Shown here in pieces: positions 9,530-18,931 of a DNA stretch of 64,000 nt. The translations under genes were made by a program, and so were the position numbers. The notes below the pieces were generated by a model. It was not told the DNA's origin. It made no database searches and saw nothing but the letters and a program-made list of their open reading frames with translations. Source of the stretch: Limnothrix sp. RL_2_0 (lineage in GTDB: Bacteria > Cyanobacteriota > Cyanobacteriia > Cyanobacteriales > MRBY01); assembly GCA_012033055.1 (NCBI GenBank), contig JAAUPR010000012.1:1-64000 (forward strand), read 5' to 3'. The first letter of the stretch is position 1, and every line of letters begins with the position of its first letter.

Positions 9530-11149
9530 GTGCTTTTAAAAAATTCCAAATACAAATTAAATAAGCTTCCCAATTTCCGGACTCCGAAAAACTTTTTTAG
9601 TTGGGGAACTTATCTACCTTTAACATGCCGCTCTGCCACTATATTTGGGCTTATCTTTAGTTTGGGTCAGCCAATGGCGATCGCCCAGACAGGTGTGGAT
9701 GAGAATGAGATTACTCGGCTATTCAACGAAGCAGCAGCAATATATTCAGACCAAGACAATCCGGGATCACCACCACTTAATGCAATCAGTAATACCGTGG
9801 AGACAAATTCCGATAGATTAGTTGACCCTTTTGGGCGGATCATTGGCTGCGATGGTAATGTCTTTGACAGCTACGAAGGGTTTACTGTTGGCTTGTATGA
9901 AGCGACAGGAGTAACAGGATCTGATTTAGGTCCATTAGTTACGCTACCTAATGCTAGTGCGGCCGACATTATTTCCTTGGGCAATCAAAATGTAAACGCC
10001 AATAATGATAACCCCTTCTCTTTAGGATTGACTGATGGGCTTGACCCCTCACAGCGAGGCCAATTTAATTTCCTTCTTACTCCAGATCAGGTGACTCCGG
10101 GTAGCGCTTATATCATTGTGATTAGTCCTCCCCCAGAATCATTTTTGGATGCCCGTCGTATTCGGATTTCGATTATTGCATTGCAAGGGGATCAATTGTC
10201 CTATTTAGCGACGTCCCTTGATGGACTGCCATTGGGTCTTGATAATACAGTGCCTGTTGGTCAACAACTGACTTTGGAACAAGGACAAAATACTGCTGTT
10301 GTTGTGTTTGCGTTCCCCGGCAATGCAGATATTCCGGTATGTCAGAGCCAATCTATTCGCATCGAAAAAACTGCTGACCGCGTGACCACTGAGCCGGGTG
10401 GATTTGTTATTTACCGGTTGAATGTGACAAACCTCAGTACGACTACCCTCAATAATGTTGAGATCAGCGATCGCCTGCCATTCGGTTTCACCCTCCTCGA
10501 AGATTCAGTACAGGCTGTGATCGGTGATCAACCTGCGGATCTAACCACAACTGCCGATGGGCGTAATATCACTTTCCGTTTTAATGAAGGTCTTCCCGGT
10601 GGTACGCCGCCGAGTAATAATCCCCTTGCCAGAATTGTCTATGCTACCGAAGTTACCCCCGATGCCATACGAGGTGATGGTCGTAACTTTGCCCTTGCGT
10701 CCGGCGGTAGAGCCGATAGTAATTTTGTGGTTAACGATGGTCCAGTTGTTTTCCGGGTCAATATTCGTGAAGGACTACTGTCCGATTTGGGAACCTTAAT
10801 TGGTCGAGTTTTTGTCGATAAAAACTTTGATGGGGAACAGCAATATGGTGAACCCGGTGTGCCTAATGCGGTGGTCTTTTTGCAAAACGGCAATCGCATT
10901 GTTACGGATAGAGATGGGCTTTTCTCTGTTGCCAATGTGCGACCCGGCTGGCATGTCGGCGTGTTGGATCTGACGAGTGTTCCCGGCTATACGATGGCGC
11001 CTAATCCCTACGTTCTGAGATCTGAAACCCAGAGTCGAGAGGCACGCCTAGAACCGGGTGGTTTAGCTCGGATGAATTTCGCTGTAACTCCCGTAGCAGA
11101 GGATTTGACCAAAGACCAAGGGGAGAAGCTCGACGGAGGGGGTAAGTGA
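9530..11149 (+). CDS. Exported protein with DUF11 and SdrD-B-like domains
   Basis: 539 residues from GTG 9530, which has AGGGAA five bases upstream. The N-terminus is long and basic before a hydrophobic segment (ATIFGLIFSLGQPMAIAQ) that looks like a signal peptide. Residues about 60-275 form an uncharacterised region containing VDPFGRIIGCDGNVFDSYEG. A DUF11 module follows at about 277-400 (RIEKTADRVTTEPGGFVIYR, VEISDRLPFGFTLLEDS). An SdrD-B/prealbumin-like module at about 421-515 has VFVDKNFDGEQQYGEPGVPN and DRDGLFSVANVRPGWH, a classic Ca2+-binding DxNxDGxQ turn. Its TGA overlaps the ATG of the outer-membrane barrel gene by one base (TGATG), so the two are probably translationally coupled. 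Acting as a plug, adaptor or substrate of that barrel would fit, but this is inference. Confidence 0.78.
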   Translation: MLLKNSKYKLNKLPNFRTPKNFFSWGTYLPLTCRSATIFGLIFSLGQPMAIAQTGVDENEITRLFNEAAAIYSDQDNPGSPPLNAISNTVETNSDRLVDPFGRIIGCDGNVFDSYEGFTVGLYEATGVTGSDLGPLVTLPNASAADIISLGNQNVNANNDNPFSLGLTDGLDPSQRGQFNFLLTPDQVTPGSAYIIVISPPPESFLDARRIRISIIALQGDQLSYLATSLDGLPLGLDNTVPVGQQLTLEQGQNTAVVVFAFPGNADIPVCQSQSIRIEKTADRVTTEPGGFVIYRLNVTNLSTTTLNNVEISDRLPFGFTLLEDSVQAVIGDQPADLTTTADGRNITFRFNEGLPGGTPPSNNPLARIVYATEVTPDAIRGDGRNFALASGGRADSNFVVNDGPVVFRVNIREGLLSDLGTLIGRVFVDKNFDGEQQYGEPGVPNAVVFLQNGNRIVTDRDGLFSVANVRPGWHVGVLDLTSVPGYTMAPNPYVLRSETQSREARLEPGGLARMNFAVTPVAEDLTKDQGEKLDGGGK

Positions 11150-14100
11150 TGAAAATCCTTCAGTCCCCTGTATTAGTTTGTGCCCTTGTGTTAGCTAGCA
11201 CTTGTAGTGCTTTCACTGCTCAGGCAGAAGAGCCATTGCTAATTGCCCAAGTACCTGATGCTTCGGCTGGGATCAGTGGCGATCGCCAGATGGCAGTCCA
11301 GTTTCTCAGCCCAGTGATGGATGCTGTGTTGGAGGACAATTCCGCGACTGTCGTTATCGAAGCCCCCATGGGGAGTCGCGTTGAGTTAGAAGTTAACGGA
11401 GTTGCGGTTGATCCCGGTCAAATTGGGCAGCTTGAAACCAATCCCAGCAAAGGTACCATGCGTCAACTTTGGTATGGTGTCATTTTTAGCGCAGAGGATA
11501 ATACCCTAAAGGCGATCGCCACCCTTGATGGCAAGAGTGTCACCACAGAAATCAAAGTCCAAGCCCCGGGCTTAGTAGCCGCATTGCGCCTAGGAACCAT
11601 CGAACAACGGGTTCCCGCTGATGGCCGATCCACTGTTACAGTCCAAGGTTTTTTATTAGACAAAAACGGCAACGTTTCCAACCGAAGCGGGCGCGTTACC
11701 TTAGTGCCTTCCTCCGGAGAATTTATTGGGGTTGATGTTTATCCCGATATCGAAGGTTTCCAAGTCGATGCCCGCGACGGACAATTTACCGCCACATTGC
11801 AGACCTCCCTCGATAGCGGTTTGGTGCAAATTCGTGCCGATCTTTTTGAGCTAGAAGCCTTCACCCAAGTTCAATTTGAAACCGCTTTACGCCCCAGCTT
11901 GATGACTGGTGTGCTTGATTTACGCATTGGCGCAGAAAATACCAACTATTTCGGGAGCTTCCGAGATTTCCTAGACCCTGATTCCGATGGTAGTACGGAC
12001 GTTGATTTTAATGGCGCGGCTTTCGCCACTGGCGCTATTGGTGATTGGTTATTAACCGCCGCGTTTAATTACGATCGCCCTTTGAATGAAACCTGTGAAA
12101 CTTGTACCAGTCGTCTTTACCGCGCGGATCAACAATCAGAAAAGCCCTATCCGGTGTACGGCGACGAATCTACAGTCACTAATATCACTCCATCCCAAGA
12201 CCAACTCTATTTCCGCCTCGAACATTCCCCCAATATTATCGGCGCTGATCCCGATTATGTAATGTGGGGGGACTACAGTACAAACCGTGAATTTGCGACT
12301 TCATCCCAAGAATTTAGTGCTTTCAGCCGTCAACTCCATGGCGCGAAGATTAACTACAATCTCGGCAATTTACAGCTGTCTGGCCTATTTAGTCAGGGGG
12401 GCGAATCCTTCCAGCGCGATACGATTTTGCCGGATGGGACAACTGGATTTTATTTCTTGACTCAGCGGTTGGTTGTTCCCGGTAGTGAAGAGATTTATTT
12501 TGAGTTAGAAGAGCTAGAACGTCCCGGTTCTGTTGTGCGTCGCGATCGCCTGCAACGGGGTACAGATTACGACATTGATTATGACCGTGGCAGTATTGTT
12601 TTTGTCGATCCAGTCCTCCGTACCGAACTTGGTTTAGAAGGGGAGCTTTTGGTACGTCGGGTGGTGGTGGCCTACCAGCATGAAAGTGCCTCAGAAAATA
12701 AGGTCTACGCTGGTCGTGTCCAATACCATTTCAACCGTGAGCAAAACCAGAAGAGTTGGATTGGTAGCACCTTTTTTCAAGAAGATAAAGGCGATCGCGA
12801 CCTGCAAGTGTATGGCGTTGATGCCCAGTTTTTCCTCAGCGAAAATTATAAATTCCAAGCCGAATATGCCCACAGTAACAACGACTCTTCCGTACTGGGT
12901 AATGTATCCGGGAGTGCCTACCGCCTAGAATTTAACGGTAAATTTTCCGATTCGATCACCGGTCGCGCCTACTATCGCCATGCCGATACCGAATTTGCCA
13001 ACCAATCAACCGTTAGCTTTGTCCCCGGTCAAACCCGCTATGGTGCGGAGCTAGATGCCAGCATTACCCCTACCACGCAATTCCGTTTCCGGTACGACCA
13101 TGAAGCTAACAACGGCGCAAGTATTCGTCCCATCATTAGCCTAGGGGATTTGCTCGCAGCAGAAGATGAAGGCATTCCCGAAACCCTTGTTGACAGCACT
13201 TTGACCACCGTTTCTGCTGGGGTTGTCCAGAAGCTCGGCAAGTCTAATCTCACCCTTGACTGGATTTACCGCGATCGCCAAGATGATTTCAACCCCAATA
13301 ACAGCACGAGTTCTAGTCAGTTACGGACTCGCTTTACCACGCCCCTCACCCAGAATCTAAGGATCAGTCTCTCCAATCAAACGACCCTTTCTGCAAATAC
13401 CGACGCTATTTATAACGACCGTACCCAAGCCAGTCTCGATTGGCGCTTATTGCCCGGCCTGAATCTCGCCCTTAACCAAAACTGGTACACCAGAGGCAGC
13501 CTTGCCGGACAGTCCACTACCAGCATTAACCTAGGGGGCGAATATCGTCTCTGGAAAGATGCTGTGTTTGTGGGTCGCTACGGTGTAGAAACTTTCAATA
13601 CTGGCCTCCAAGACACTGCCGCCTTCGGGGTGAAACAGCGCTTGACCGTGTTACCCGGTTTACATATCGATACAGCCTATGAGCGGGTGTTTGGTAATCT
13701 TTTCGTTGGGGCTGATGGTGGTGTTGGTCAAGGGGTCTCACGGGCGGCTCAATCCCGCAGTGGTGACAGCCTCAGTGTGCGGGCAAGCTACACAGACAAT
13801 CCCAACTTTAAAGCCCAAATGTTGTACGAATATCGCACAACCAATGATAGTAAAACCTCTAATGTTTCTGGTTCCCTCCTCGGCAAACTATCCCCTGCTG
13901 TAACTGCGCTGTTTAATTTTGACCGCCGCTTTGCTGCTGGAGCTGCCAACAGAGGTTTACCGGCTTCTAGTAATATTCGTCTTGGTTTAGCCTATCGCAA
14001 TCCCCACAGCGATCGCCTCAACGCTTTATTACGCTATGAATATCGTCGCAACCCCGATACGATTCCCGACAGTCTGCTTGTAGGAACTGGCATCGGCACC

Positions 14101-15846
14101 AAAGAACATTTATTAGCCGGGGAAGCCATTTATTCTCCTAACTGGCAATGGGAATTTTATGGCAAGGCTGGTTTCCGCCACAGCACCGTTGATCTTGCAG
14201 ATACCTTTAGTGCTCGCAGTACCGTCGGTTTAGCCCAGTTTCGCGCAAGATATCAGCTTAACCATCGCATTGATTTGACTGGTGGTATTCGCTGGATTGG
14301 CCAGCCGACAGCAGGCTTTAATGAAGTGGGTTTCCTTGGGGAAATTGGTTTCCAAGCGACTCCCGGTCTCCGCCTAGCCGTGGGCTATAGTTCCGGTGAA
14401 GTGAACAATGACCGTGATTTTAGTGGTAGCCGTTCCGATGGTGGTGTCTATTTCGGAGCTATGCTCAAACTGGATAACTTGTTTGAAGGTTTTGGTTTGC
14501 AGCAGCCGGTGGGACAGGAAAAAATTCGTCGCCAAATTGTTGTGGACAATCCTGATGCGGTGGATGATGGCACATTACAAGCTGTTGCGCCTCAGCCTTT
14601 ACGGTTAGATGTTTCCCAGACCATTGATTTCACTTCTGCTAGTGCGGCTTTATCAACGGAAGGTCGGGTTGTGCTCGATAGTTTGGCGACAGTCATGCGG
14701 CAATATGATGACTTGACCATTGATATTCAAGGGGTACTTCCTCCTCTTGCTGAATTGACACCGGATAATCTTGATGCTCAACGGCTCCAAGCGGCAAGGC
14801 AATATCTTCTCAGTCGTGGGATAACTGGCGATCGCATCGTTATTCGTTCATTGGGTCAAGTTGAAACCCTTGAAGTTGCTCAAGTTAAGCGTACTCCTCC
14901 AGTCACATTTGCGCTGAATGCTCCGGCTGATACGTTCCAATTATTGTCTTCCCAGTTAGGGGGAGAGGGTTTGGTCAGTAGTCTGATTGGTCAGGAGTTA
15001 CCGGAATTGGCAACTTTGCCGCCGTTGGCTGATGAAACTGTTGAACGCGATCGCCAAACAACTCAAGCATCCAGAAATGGTGCAACTACTGAGGCTTGGG
15101 GTCAGCAACCTGTGGCGATCGCCCCCACTGAGCTAGAAGCTGTGCCTATTCGTGTACCGCTGCTCTCCTTTGTGCCTGAGTTAAATGAGCTGAATCTATC
15201 GAATGAATCCCTAACGATTAATTTAGAAACGCCAGATTTTGATGAGCTGAGTTCTGAAACAACAGATTCATTTACTACAGGCTTTTCCTTCTCCGATACA
15301 CCAGAATGGATTCTCGGTTTTGCGCCAGTGGAAGGTCAGCTAGAAGAACCTTTGGCGATCGCCCTCCGAGCCAACCCAGAGACCCCAGAACAACTGATTT
15401 CTTTCCTCTCGGAACCCACCGAAGCACCTGAGACGATTGTCGGCGATCGCCGCATTGGTGGAGAGAATGGCACAGACGAAACCCTCACCTTTGGCGAACA
15501 ACCCCTGTTAACCAGCCTGTTAGATTTCGCCAATATTCAGGCGAGCGATTTCAGCTTCCCCGTATCACCGACCGACATTGCCCTCAACTCCACCGGGGAA
15601 AATCCTTTGATCCTGAGCCAAGTCGTTACACCAAACCCACCTTTTGCCTTGAACTCTGCCATGCCCAATTCTCGACAAGTCCGCCGTTTGGAAGCCGCCC
15701 TTACCTTCCTGCTTAGCGATGATGTGGATGCCCTTGATGCGTTGCTATTACAGGCAACTGGCAACCGCGCCCCAGAGGTGCAGGGACAACTGGTTGATTT
15801 GGATCGCGTGATGCAACTCAACTCCGCTACGGAGGGAACGCTATGA
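11149..15846 (+). CDS. Very large outer-membrane beta-barrel protein with OmpA-like domain
   Basis: About 1565 residues. The ATG at 11149 follows GGAGGGGG with good spacing; GTG 11146 is also in frame. A signal peptide (VLVCALVLASTCSAFTAQA) is followed by periplasmic immunoglobulin/Big-like modules (about 40-250), then a region rich in alternating aromatic strands (about 260-1120) with YPVYGDEST, QLYFRLEHS and YVMWGDYST. These motifs occur in large Gram-negative surface barrels associated with DUF11/SdrD-B proteins. Many segments read as barrel strands (RVQYHFNREQ, SITGRAYYRHADTEF). At about 1150-1250 there is an OmpA/MotB-like peptidoglycan-binding fold (IDFTSASAALSTEGRVVLDS, DAQRLQAARQYLLSRGI). 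The last 300 residues are acidic, Pro/Leu-rich and unassigned. It overlaps the next gene by 4 bases (ATGA). It could be the exporter or anchor for the neighbouring surface proteins. Confidence 0.72.
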   Translation: MKILQSPVLVCALVLASTCSAFTAQAEEPLLIAQVPDASAGISGDRQMAVQFLSPVMDAVLEDNSATVVIEAPMGSRVELEVNGVAVDPGQIGQLETNPSKGTMRQLWYGVIFSAEDNTLKAIATLDGKSVTTEIKVQAPGLVAALRLGTIEQRVPADGRSTVTVQGFLLDKNGNVSNRSGRVTLVPSSGEFIGVDVYPDIEGFQVDARDGQFTATLQTSLDSGLVQIRADLFELEAFTQVQFETALRPSLMTGVLDLRIGAENTNYFGSFRDFLDPDSDGSTDVDFNGAAFATGAIGDWLLTAAFNYDRPLNETCETCTSRLYRADQQSEKPYPVYGDESTVTNITPSQDQLYFRLEHSPNIIGADPDYVMWGDYSTNREFATSSQEFSAFSRQLHGAKINYNLGNLQLSGLFSQGGESFQRDTILPDGTTGFYFLTQRLVVPGSEEIYFELEELERPGSVVRRDRLQRGTDYDIDYDRGSIVFVDPVLRTELGLEGELLVRRVVVAYQHESASENKVYAGRVQYHFNREQNQKSWIGSTFFQEDKGDRDLQVYGVDAQFFLSENYKFQAEYAHSNNDSSVLGNVSGSAYRLEFNGKFSDSITGRAYYRHADTEFANQSTVSFVPGQTRYGAELDASITPTTQFRFRYDHEANNGASIRPIISLGDLLAAEDEGIPETLVDSTLTTVSAGVVQKLGKSNLTLDWIYRDRQDDFNPNNSTSSSQLRTRFTTPLTQNLRISLSNQTTLSANTDAIYNDRTQASLDWRLLPGLNLALNQNWYTRGSLAGQSTTSINLGGEYRLWKDAVFVGRYGVETFNTGLQDTAAFGVKQRLTVLPGLHIDTAYERVFGNLFVGADGGVGQGVSRAAQSRSGDSLSVRASYTDNPNFKAQMLYEYRTTNDSKTSNVSGSLLGKLSPAVTALFNFDRRFAAGAANRGLPASSNIRLGLAYRNPHSDRLNALLRYEYRRNPDTIPDSLLVGTGIGTKEHLLAGEAIYSPNWQWEFYGKAGFRHSTVDLADTFSARSTVGLAQFRARYQLNHRIDLTGGIRWIGQPTAGFNEVGFLGEIGFQATPGLRLAVGYSSGEVNNDRDFSGSRSDGGVYFGAMLKLDNLFEGFGLQQPVGQEKIRRQIVVDNPDAVDDGTLQAVAPQPLRLDVSQTIDFTSASAALSTEGRVVLDSLATVMRQYDDLTIDIQGVLPPLAELTPDNLDAQRLQAARQYLLSRGITGDRIVIRSLGQVETLEVAQVKRTPPVTFALNAPADTFQLLSSQLGGEGLVSSLIGQELPELATLPPLADETVERDRQTTQASRNGATTEAWGQQPVAIAPTELEAVPIRVPLLSFVPELNELNLSNESLTINLETPDFDELSSETTDSFTTGFSFSDTPEWILGFAPVEGQLEEPLAIALRANPETPEQLISFLSEPTEAPETIVGDRRIGGENGTDETLTFGEQPLLTSLLDFANIQASDFSFPVSPTDIALNSTGENPLILSQVVTPNPPFALNSAMPNSRQVRRLEAALTFLLSDDVDALDALLLQATGNRAPEVQGQLVDLDRVMQLNSATEGTL

Positions 15847-17528
15847 AATCCTTCAACTTACTAACATTCCGTGCCAATAGCCTCGGCGTGAAATTACTCG
15901 CAGTTACGCCCCTGATTGCAACTGCCATCGTCAGCGCAGATATCCAATCTGCACAAGCTGAAGTGCCGATTCGTCCCGCCAGTGATCAGATGTTTAGCCT
16001 CACTGTAAATAGCGAACTCGATGGGCCGATTACGCCGGATGCGTTGCTTACACTCCGGGAGGCGATCGCCTTAACCAATGCTGATATCACGTTAGAAATG
16101 TTGTCCGATGTAGAACGGAGCCAAGTAGCAATATTGCCCGATGTCAGTGGTTCTAGCATTACTTTTGCCATGCCCCTAGGGAATACGATTCGTCTGAAAT
16201 CCCTGTTGCCCCCCCTCCGCCAAGCAGGACTTCGTTTAGACGGCACAAATTCCGCTAGCGAAGATTCTACAGCGATTACCCTGATGCCCGATGACTCCGT
16301 GAGCATCCCTATGGGTTTCCTCGCCATGGCCGATAATCTCAGCATTCAAGGCTTCAATTTTCATGGCTTCCATAGTGACATCAATAATTTCTACGCCGAC
16401 TATCCTTTCGTGGGTTCTGTGGTTGTGAGTACCGGACAGATGCTCTATGACTTGGGTCGTTTAGTAGATATTGTCCAACTGGAAGCGCCGCGTAATGTGT
16501 TGATCGAGGCGAACCAATTTGGTGACGAAACTTCTGCGGAAGATGCCTCGGCTTTTGGGGTGGTGCTATTTGAGGCTGACCAAGCGACGATTCAGCAAAA
16601 TCAATTTTTCAATCAAAGTAGCAGTGCTATTCTCACAGGCAAAATCGCCCATAATTTCACCGTCAGCGACAATTTATTTATCGGCAATGGTCGGGAAGGT
16701 TTAGGCAATGCGATTCACCTCGGCGGCAATATTGATCAAGGAATGGTGCGGGGTAATCAGTTTTGTCGGAACTACGGATCTGGGGTGTTTATGTTTAAGC
16801 CGCAGGGGGCGATCGCCATCGAGAATAATCAGTTTTACGACAACGGTTTACCAGCCGTCCCCCTCGGCATTGATGACACAGCAACCCAAACTAAGACCGC
16901 CGCTGTATATCTCATGGGCGTGAAACATCGGGTCATTAATAACCAATTTCTCAAGCAAAACGGAGCTGGAGTGGTGGTGGCAGCCTATCCCCGCACCGAA
17001 GGCATCATGATTCTGGATAATACTTTTGCGGAACTACAGGGTCTGAGCATCGATCTGGTGACCCGCGAATCTACTGGAATTTATGATTATTTATCCGGTG
17101 ATGGCGCTAATCCCCTGCGTAACTTCCGTCACCGCCGCACAGAAACGGGTAACAGTGCCGTGGATGCCCCCCAGTTTGCTGGCTCTGAGTTTTTTCCCTT
17201 CGGCGATCGCGTTTTGGTTTCCGGCACAGCCGATCCCGGTGTGACCATTGATCTCTATCGTGTATTGGAAGGTGGTAGTTATTTCGGCCCTCTTAACGAA
17301 CTTGTCTTACAAACTGTCGCCGATGCCGAAGGCAAATTTGAGGTGTATTTAACCGACTGGGAACTAGGCGAAACCCTATCGGCGATCGCCACCGATTCCT
17401 ATTACGGCACATCTGAAGCCGCCGAAAACGCTATTATCCGTTCCTACAATGATTCGATGACAGCAGTCGAATGGGATGAAGCCTTGAATATTGTTATTCC
17501 GGAAGAGTGCAAACCTCCCAGCCAATAA
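15843..17528 (+). CDS. Exported parallel beta-helix (NosD-like) protein
   Basis: 561 residues with a probable signal peptide (LGVKLLAVTPLIATAIVSADIQSAQA). After ITPDALLTLREAIALTNAD, a start common in cyanobacterial surface beta-helix proteins, right-handed beta-helix coils run over about 140-400 with repeated asparagine-ladder coils such as VLIEANQFGDET, ATIQQNQFFNQSSSAI, FTVSDNLFIGNG and IAIENNQFYDNGLPA. A C-terminal beta-sandwich-like domain follows (VLVSGTADPGVTIDLYRV, GKFEVYLTDWELGETLSA). The start ATG overlaps the stop of the barrel gene (ATGA), so it is made together with it. I see no lyase or hydrolase catalytic signature, so a structural or glycan-binding role is as likely as an enzyme. 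Confidence 0.75.
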   Translation: MKSFNLLTFRANSLGVKLLAVTPLIATAIVSADIQSAQAEVPIRPASDQMFSLTVNSELDGPITPDALLTLREAIALTNADITLEMLSDVERSQVAILPDVSGSSITFAMPLGNTIRLKSLLPPLRQAGLRLDGTNSASEDSTAITLMPDDSVSIPMGFLAMADNLSIQGFNFHGFHSDINNFYADYPFVGSVVVSTGQMLYDLGRLVDIVQLEAPRNVLIEANQFGDETSAEDASAFGVVLFEADQATIQQNQFFNQSSSAILTGKIAHNFTVSDNLFIGNGREGLGNAIHLGGNIDQGMVRGNQFCRNYGSGVFMFKPQGAIAIENNQFYDNGLPAVPLGIDDTATQTKTAAVYLMGVKHRVINNQFLKQNGAGVVVAAYPRTEGIMILDNTFAELQGLSIDLVTRESTGIYDYLSGDGANPLRNFRHRRTETGNSAVDAPQFAGSEFFPFGDRVLVSGTADPGVTIDLYRVLEGGSYFGPLNELVLQTVADAEGKFEVYLTDWELGETLSAIATDSYYGTSEAAENAIIRSYNDSMTAVEWDEALNIVIPEECKPPSQ

Positions 17529-17652
17529 TTCGCAGCACCCGCCAATTTGAGTGAATTATCCTTTTGTTACTTGAATTTGCATGACCATATCGTTATTGAC
17601 TCCAGAAGAATCTTTTAGTAGTATATTTGTAGTGTGAGCGAAGAGAAAGAAG

Positions 17653-18834
17653 ATGCCATATCAAAATTTACCGTTTAAAACAGAAAAGCCAATCTATTCT
17701 TGGGCTGGTCATGATTTAGGTTCCAATGAAATACACATGGCAAAAAATGTCGCATCACTGCCATTTGTGTTCAAGCATGTTTCATTAATGCCCGATGTCC
17801 ATTTGGGTAAAGGAGCCTTAGTCGGTTCCGTCATTGCGACGAAAAATGCAGTGATTCCAGCAGCAGTCGGTGTAGATATTGGCTGTGGCATGGCAGCAAT
17901 GCAATTACCTTTTAAAGCAGCTCAGCTCGAAGGTAAGTTAAAAAAAATTCGTAATGACATCGAAGCCGCAATTCCAGTCGGTTTCAATCAAAATACTGAT
18001 ATCGACAAAACCGTGAGCAATTGGCAGGGGTGGCATAGCTTTAAAGACTTGCACAAAGGAGTCAAAAACCTAGAAGGCAAAGCCCTGAAACAGCTAGGCT
18101 CCCTCGGTGGTGGCAATCACTTTATCGAAGTTTGTCTCGATGAAGATCAGAACGTTTGGCTGATGCTCCACTCCGGCTCCCGCCATATCGGCAATAAGCT
18201 CGCCCAATGCCACATCGGCACAGCAAAAGAGTTGATGAAACTAGCCGAAGCGAAACTTCCCGATCCAGATCTCGCTTATTTCGTGAAGGGAACGCCCGAA
18301 TTCGATGCCTATTGGCGCGATCTACAATGGTCTCAAAACTATGCTCGTTTTAACCGCGACGTAATGATGGATCGTTTTAAAAAGATCATCGAACAACATT
18401 TAGCTGGCGGCAAACCGACAAAGCCTTTGCTGTCCGTAAATTGCCACCATAATTACGCTGAAAAAGAGACTCATTTTGAAGAAGAAGTCTACGTGACGCG
18501 GAAAGGGGCTGTGCGCGCTCAGGAAAATGATTATGGGATTATTCCGGGTTCGATGGGGGCAAAATCCTTCATTGTCAAAGGCAAAGGTAACCTCATGAGT
18601 TATTGTTCTTGTTCCCATGGGGCAGGGCGTTTGATGTCTCGCACTAAGGCGAAAAAGCAGTTTACGGTAGATGATCTTGTGGCTCAAACAGCAGGGGTTG
18701 AATGTCGCAAAGATGGCGGTGTGCTGGATGAAATTCCGGGCGCTTACAAACCTATTGAACAGGTGATGAAACAGCAGGAAGATCTGGTGGAAATTATCGC
18801 AACCTTGAAACAAGTACTTTGCGTCAAAGGCTGA
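17653..18834 (+). CDS. rtcB: RtcB-family RNA-splicing ligase
   Basis: 393 residues, within the family range. RtcB joins RNA 2',3'-cyclic phosphate or 3'-phosphate ends to 5'-OH ends using GTP and Mn2+. Seen here: LMPDVHLGKGALVGSV, VDIGCGMAA with the Mn-binding Cys, GSLGGGNHFIEVC, MLHSGSRHIGN, VNCHHNYAEKE, GSMGAKSFIV and SCSHGAGRLMSRTKAKK, which includes the guanylylated-His loop. All the metal and catalytic segments look intact. The ATG is preceded by a purine-rich AGAAAGAAG. No RtcA or archease gene is adjacent; the gene stands alone and is convergent with argB across a bidirectional terminator. The substrate in cyanobacteria (tRNA or mRNA repair) is not shown by context. Confidence 0.93.
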   Translation: MPYQNLPFKTEKPIYSWAGHDLGSNEIHMAKNVASLPFVFKHVSLMPDVHLGKGALVGSVIATKNAVIPAAVGVDIGCGMAAMQLPFKAAQLEGKLKKIRNDIEAAIPVGFNQNTDIDKTVSNWQGWHSFKDLHKGVKNLEGKALKQLGSLGGGNHFIEVCLDEDQNVWLMLHSGSRHIGNKLAQCHIGTAKELMKLAEAKLPDPDLAYFVKGTPEFDAYWRDLQWSQNYARFNRDVMMDRFKKIIEQHLAGGKPTKPLLSVNCHHNYAEKETHFEEEVYVTRKGAVRAQENDYGIIPGSMGAKSFIVKGKGNLMSYCSCSHGAGRLMSRTKAKKQFTVDDLVAQTAGVECRKDGGVLDEIPGAYKPIEQVMKQQEDLVEIIATLKQVLCVKG

Positions 18835-18862
18835 CCGTTTTGCCTCTTCTCTATTCATAAAT

Positions 18863-18904
18863 AAAGGACGCTTATGCAATAAAACACTGAGCGTCCTTTT
18901 TCTT
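18863..18904. terminator. Bidirectional hairpin terminator between rtcB and argB
   Basis: AAAGGACGCT (18863-18872) pairs perfectly with AGCGTCCTTT (18890-18899), followed by T-rich sequence on the plus strand and preceded by an A-rich stretch that serves the minus strand. It sits exactly between two convergent genes. Confidence 0.85.
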
Positions 18905-18931
18905 TATTGGTGATTAATCACGGGATTCGAT

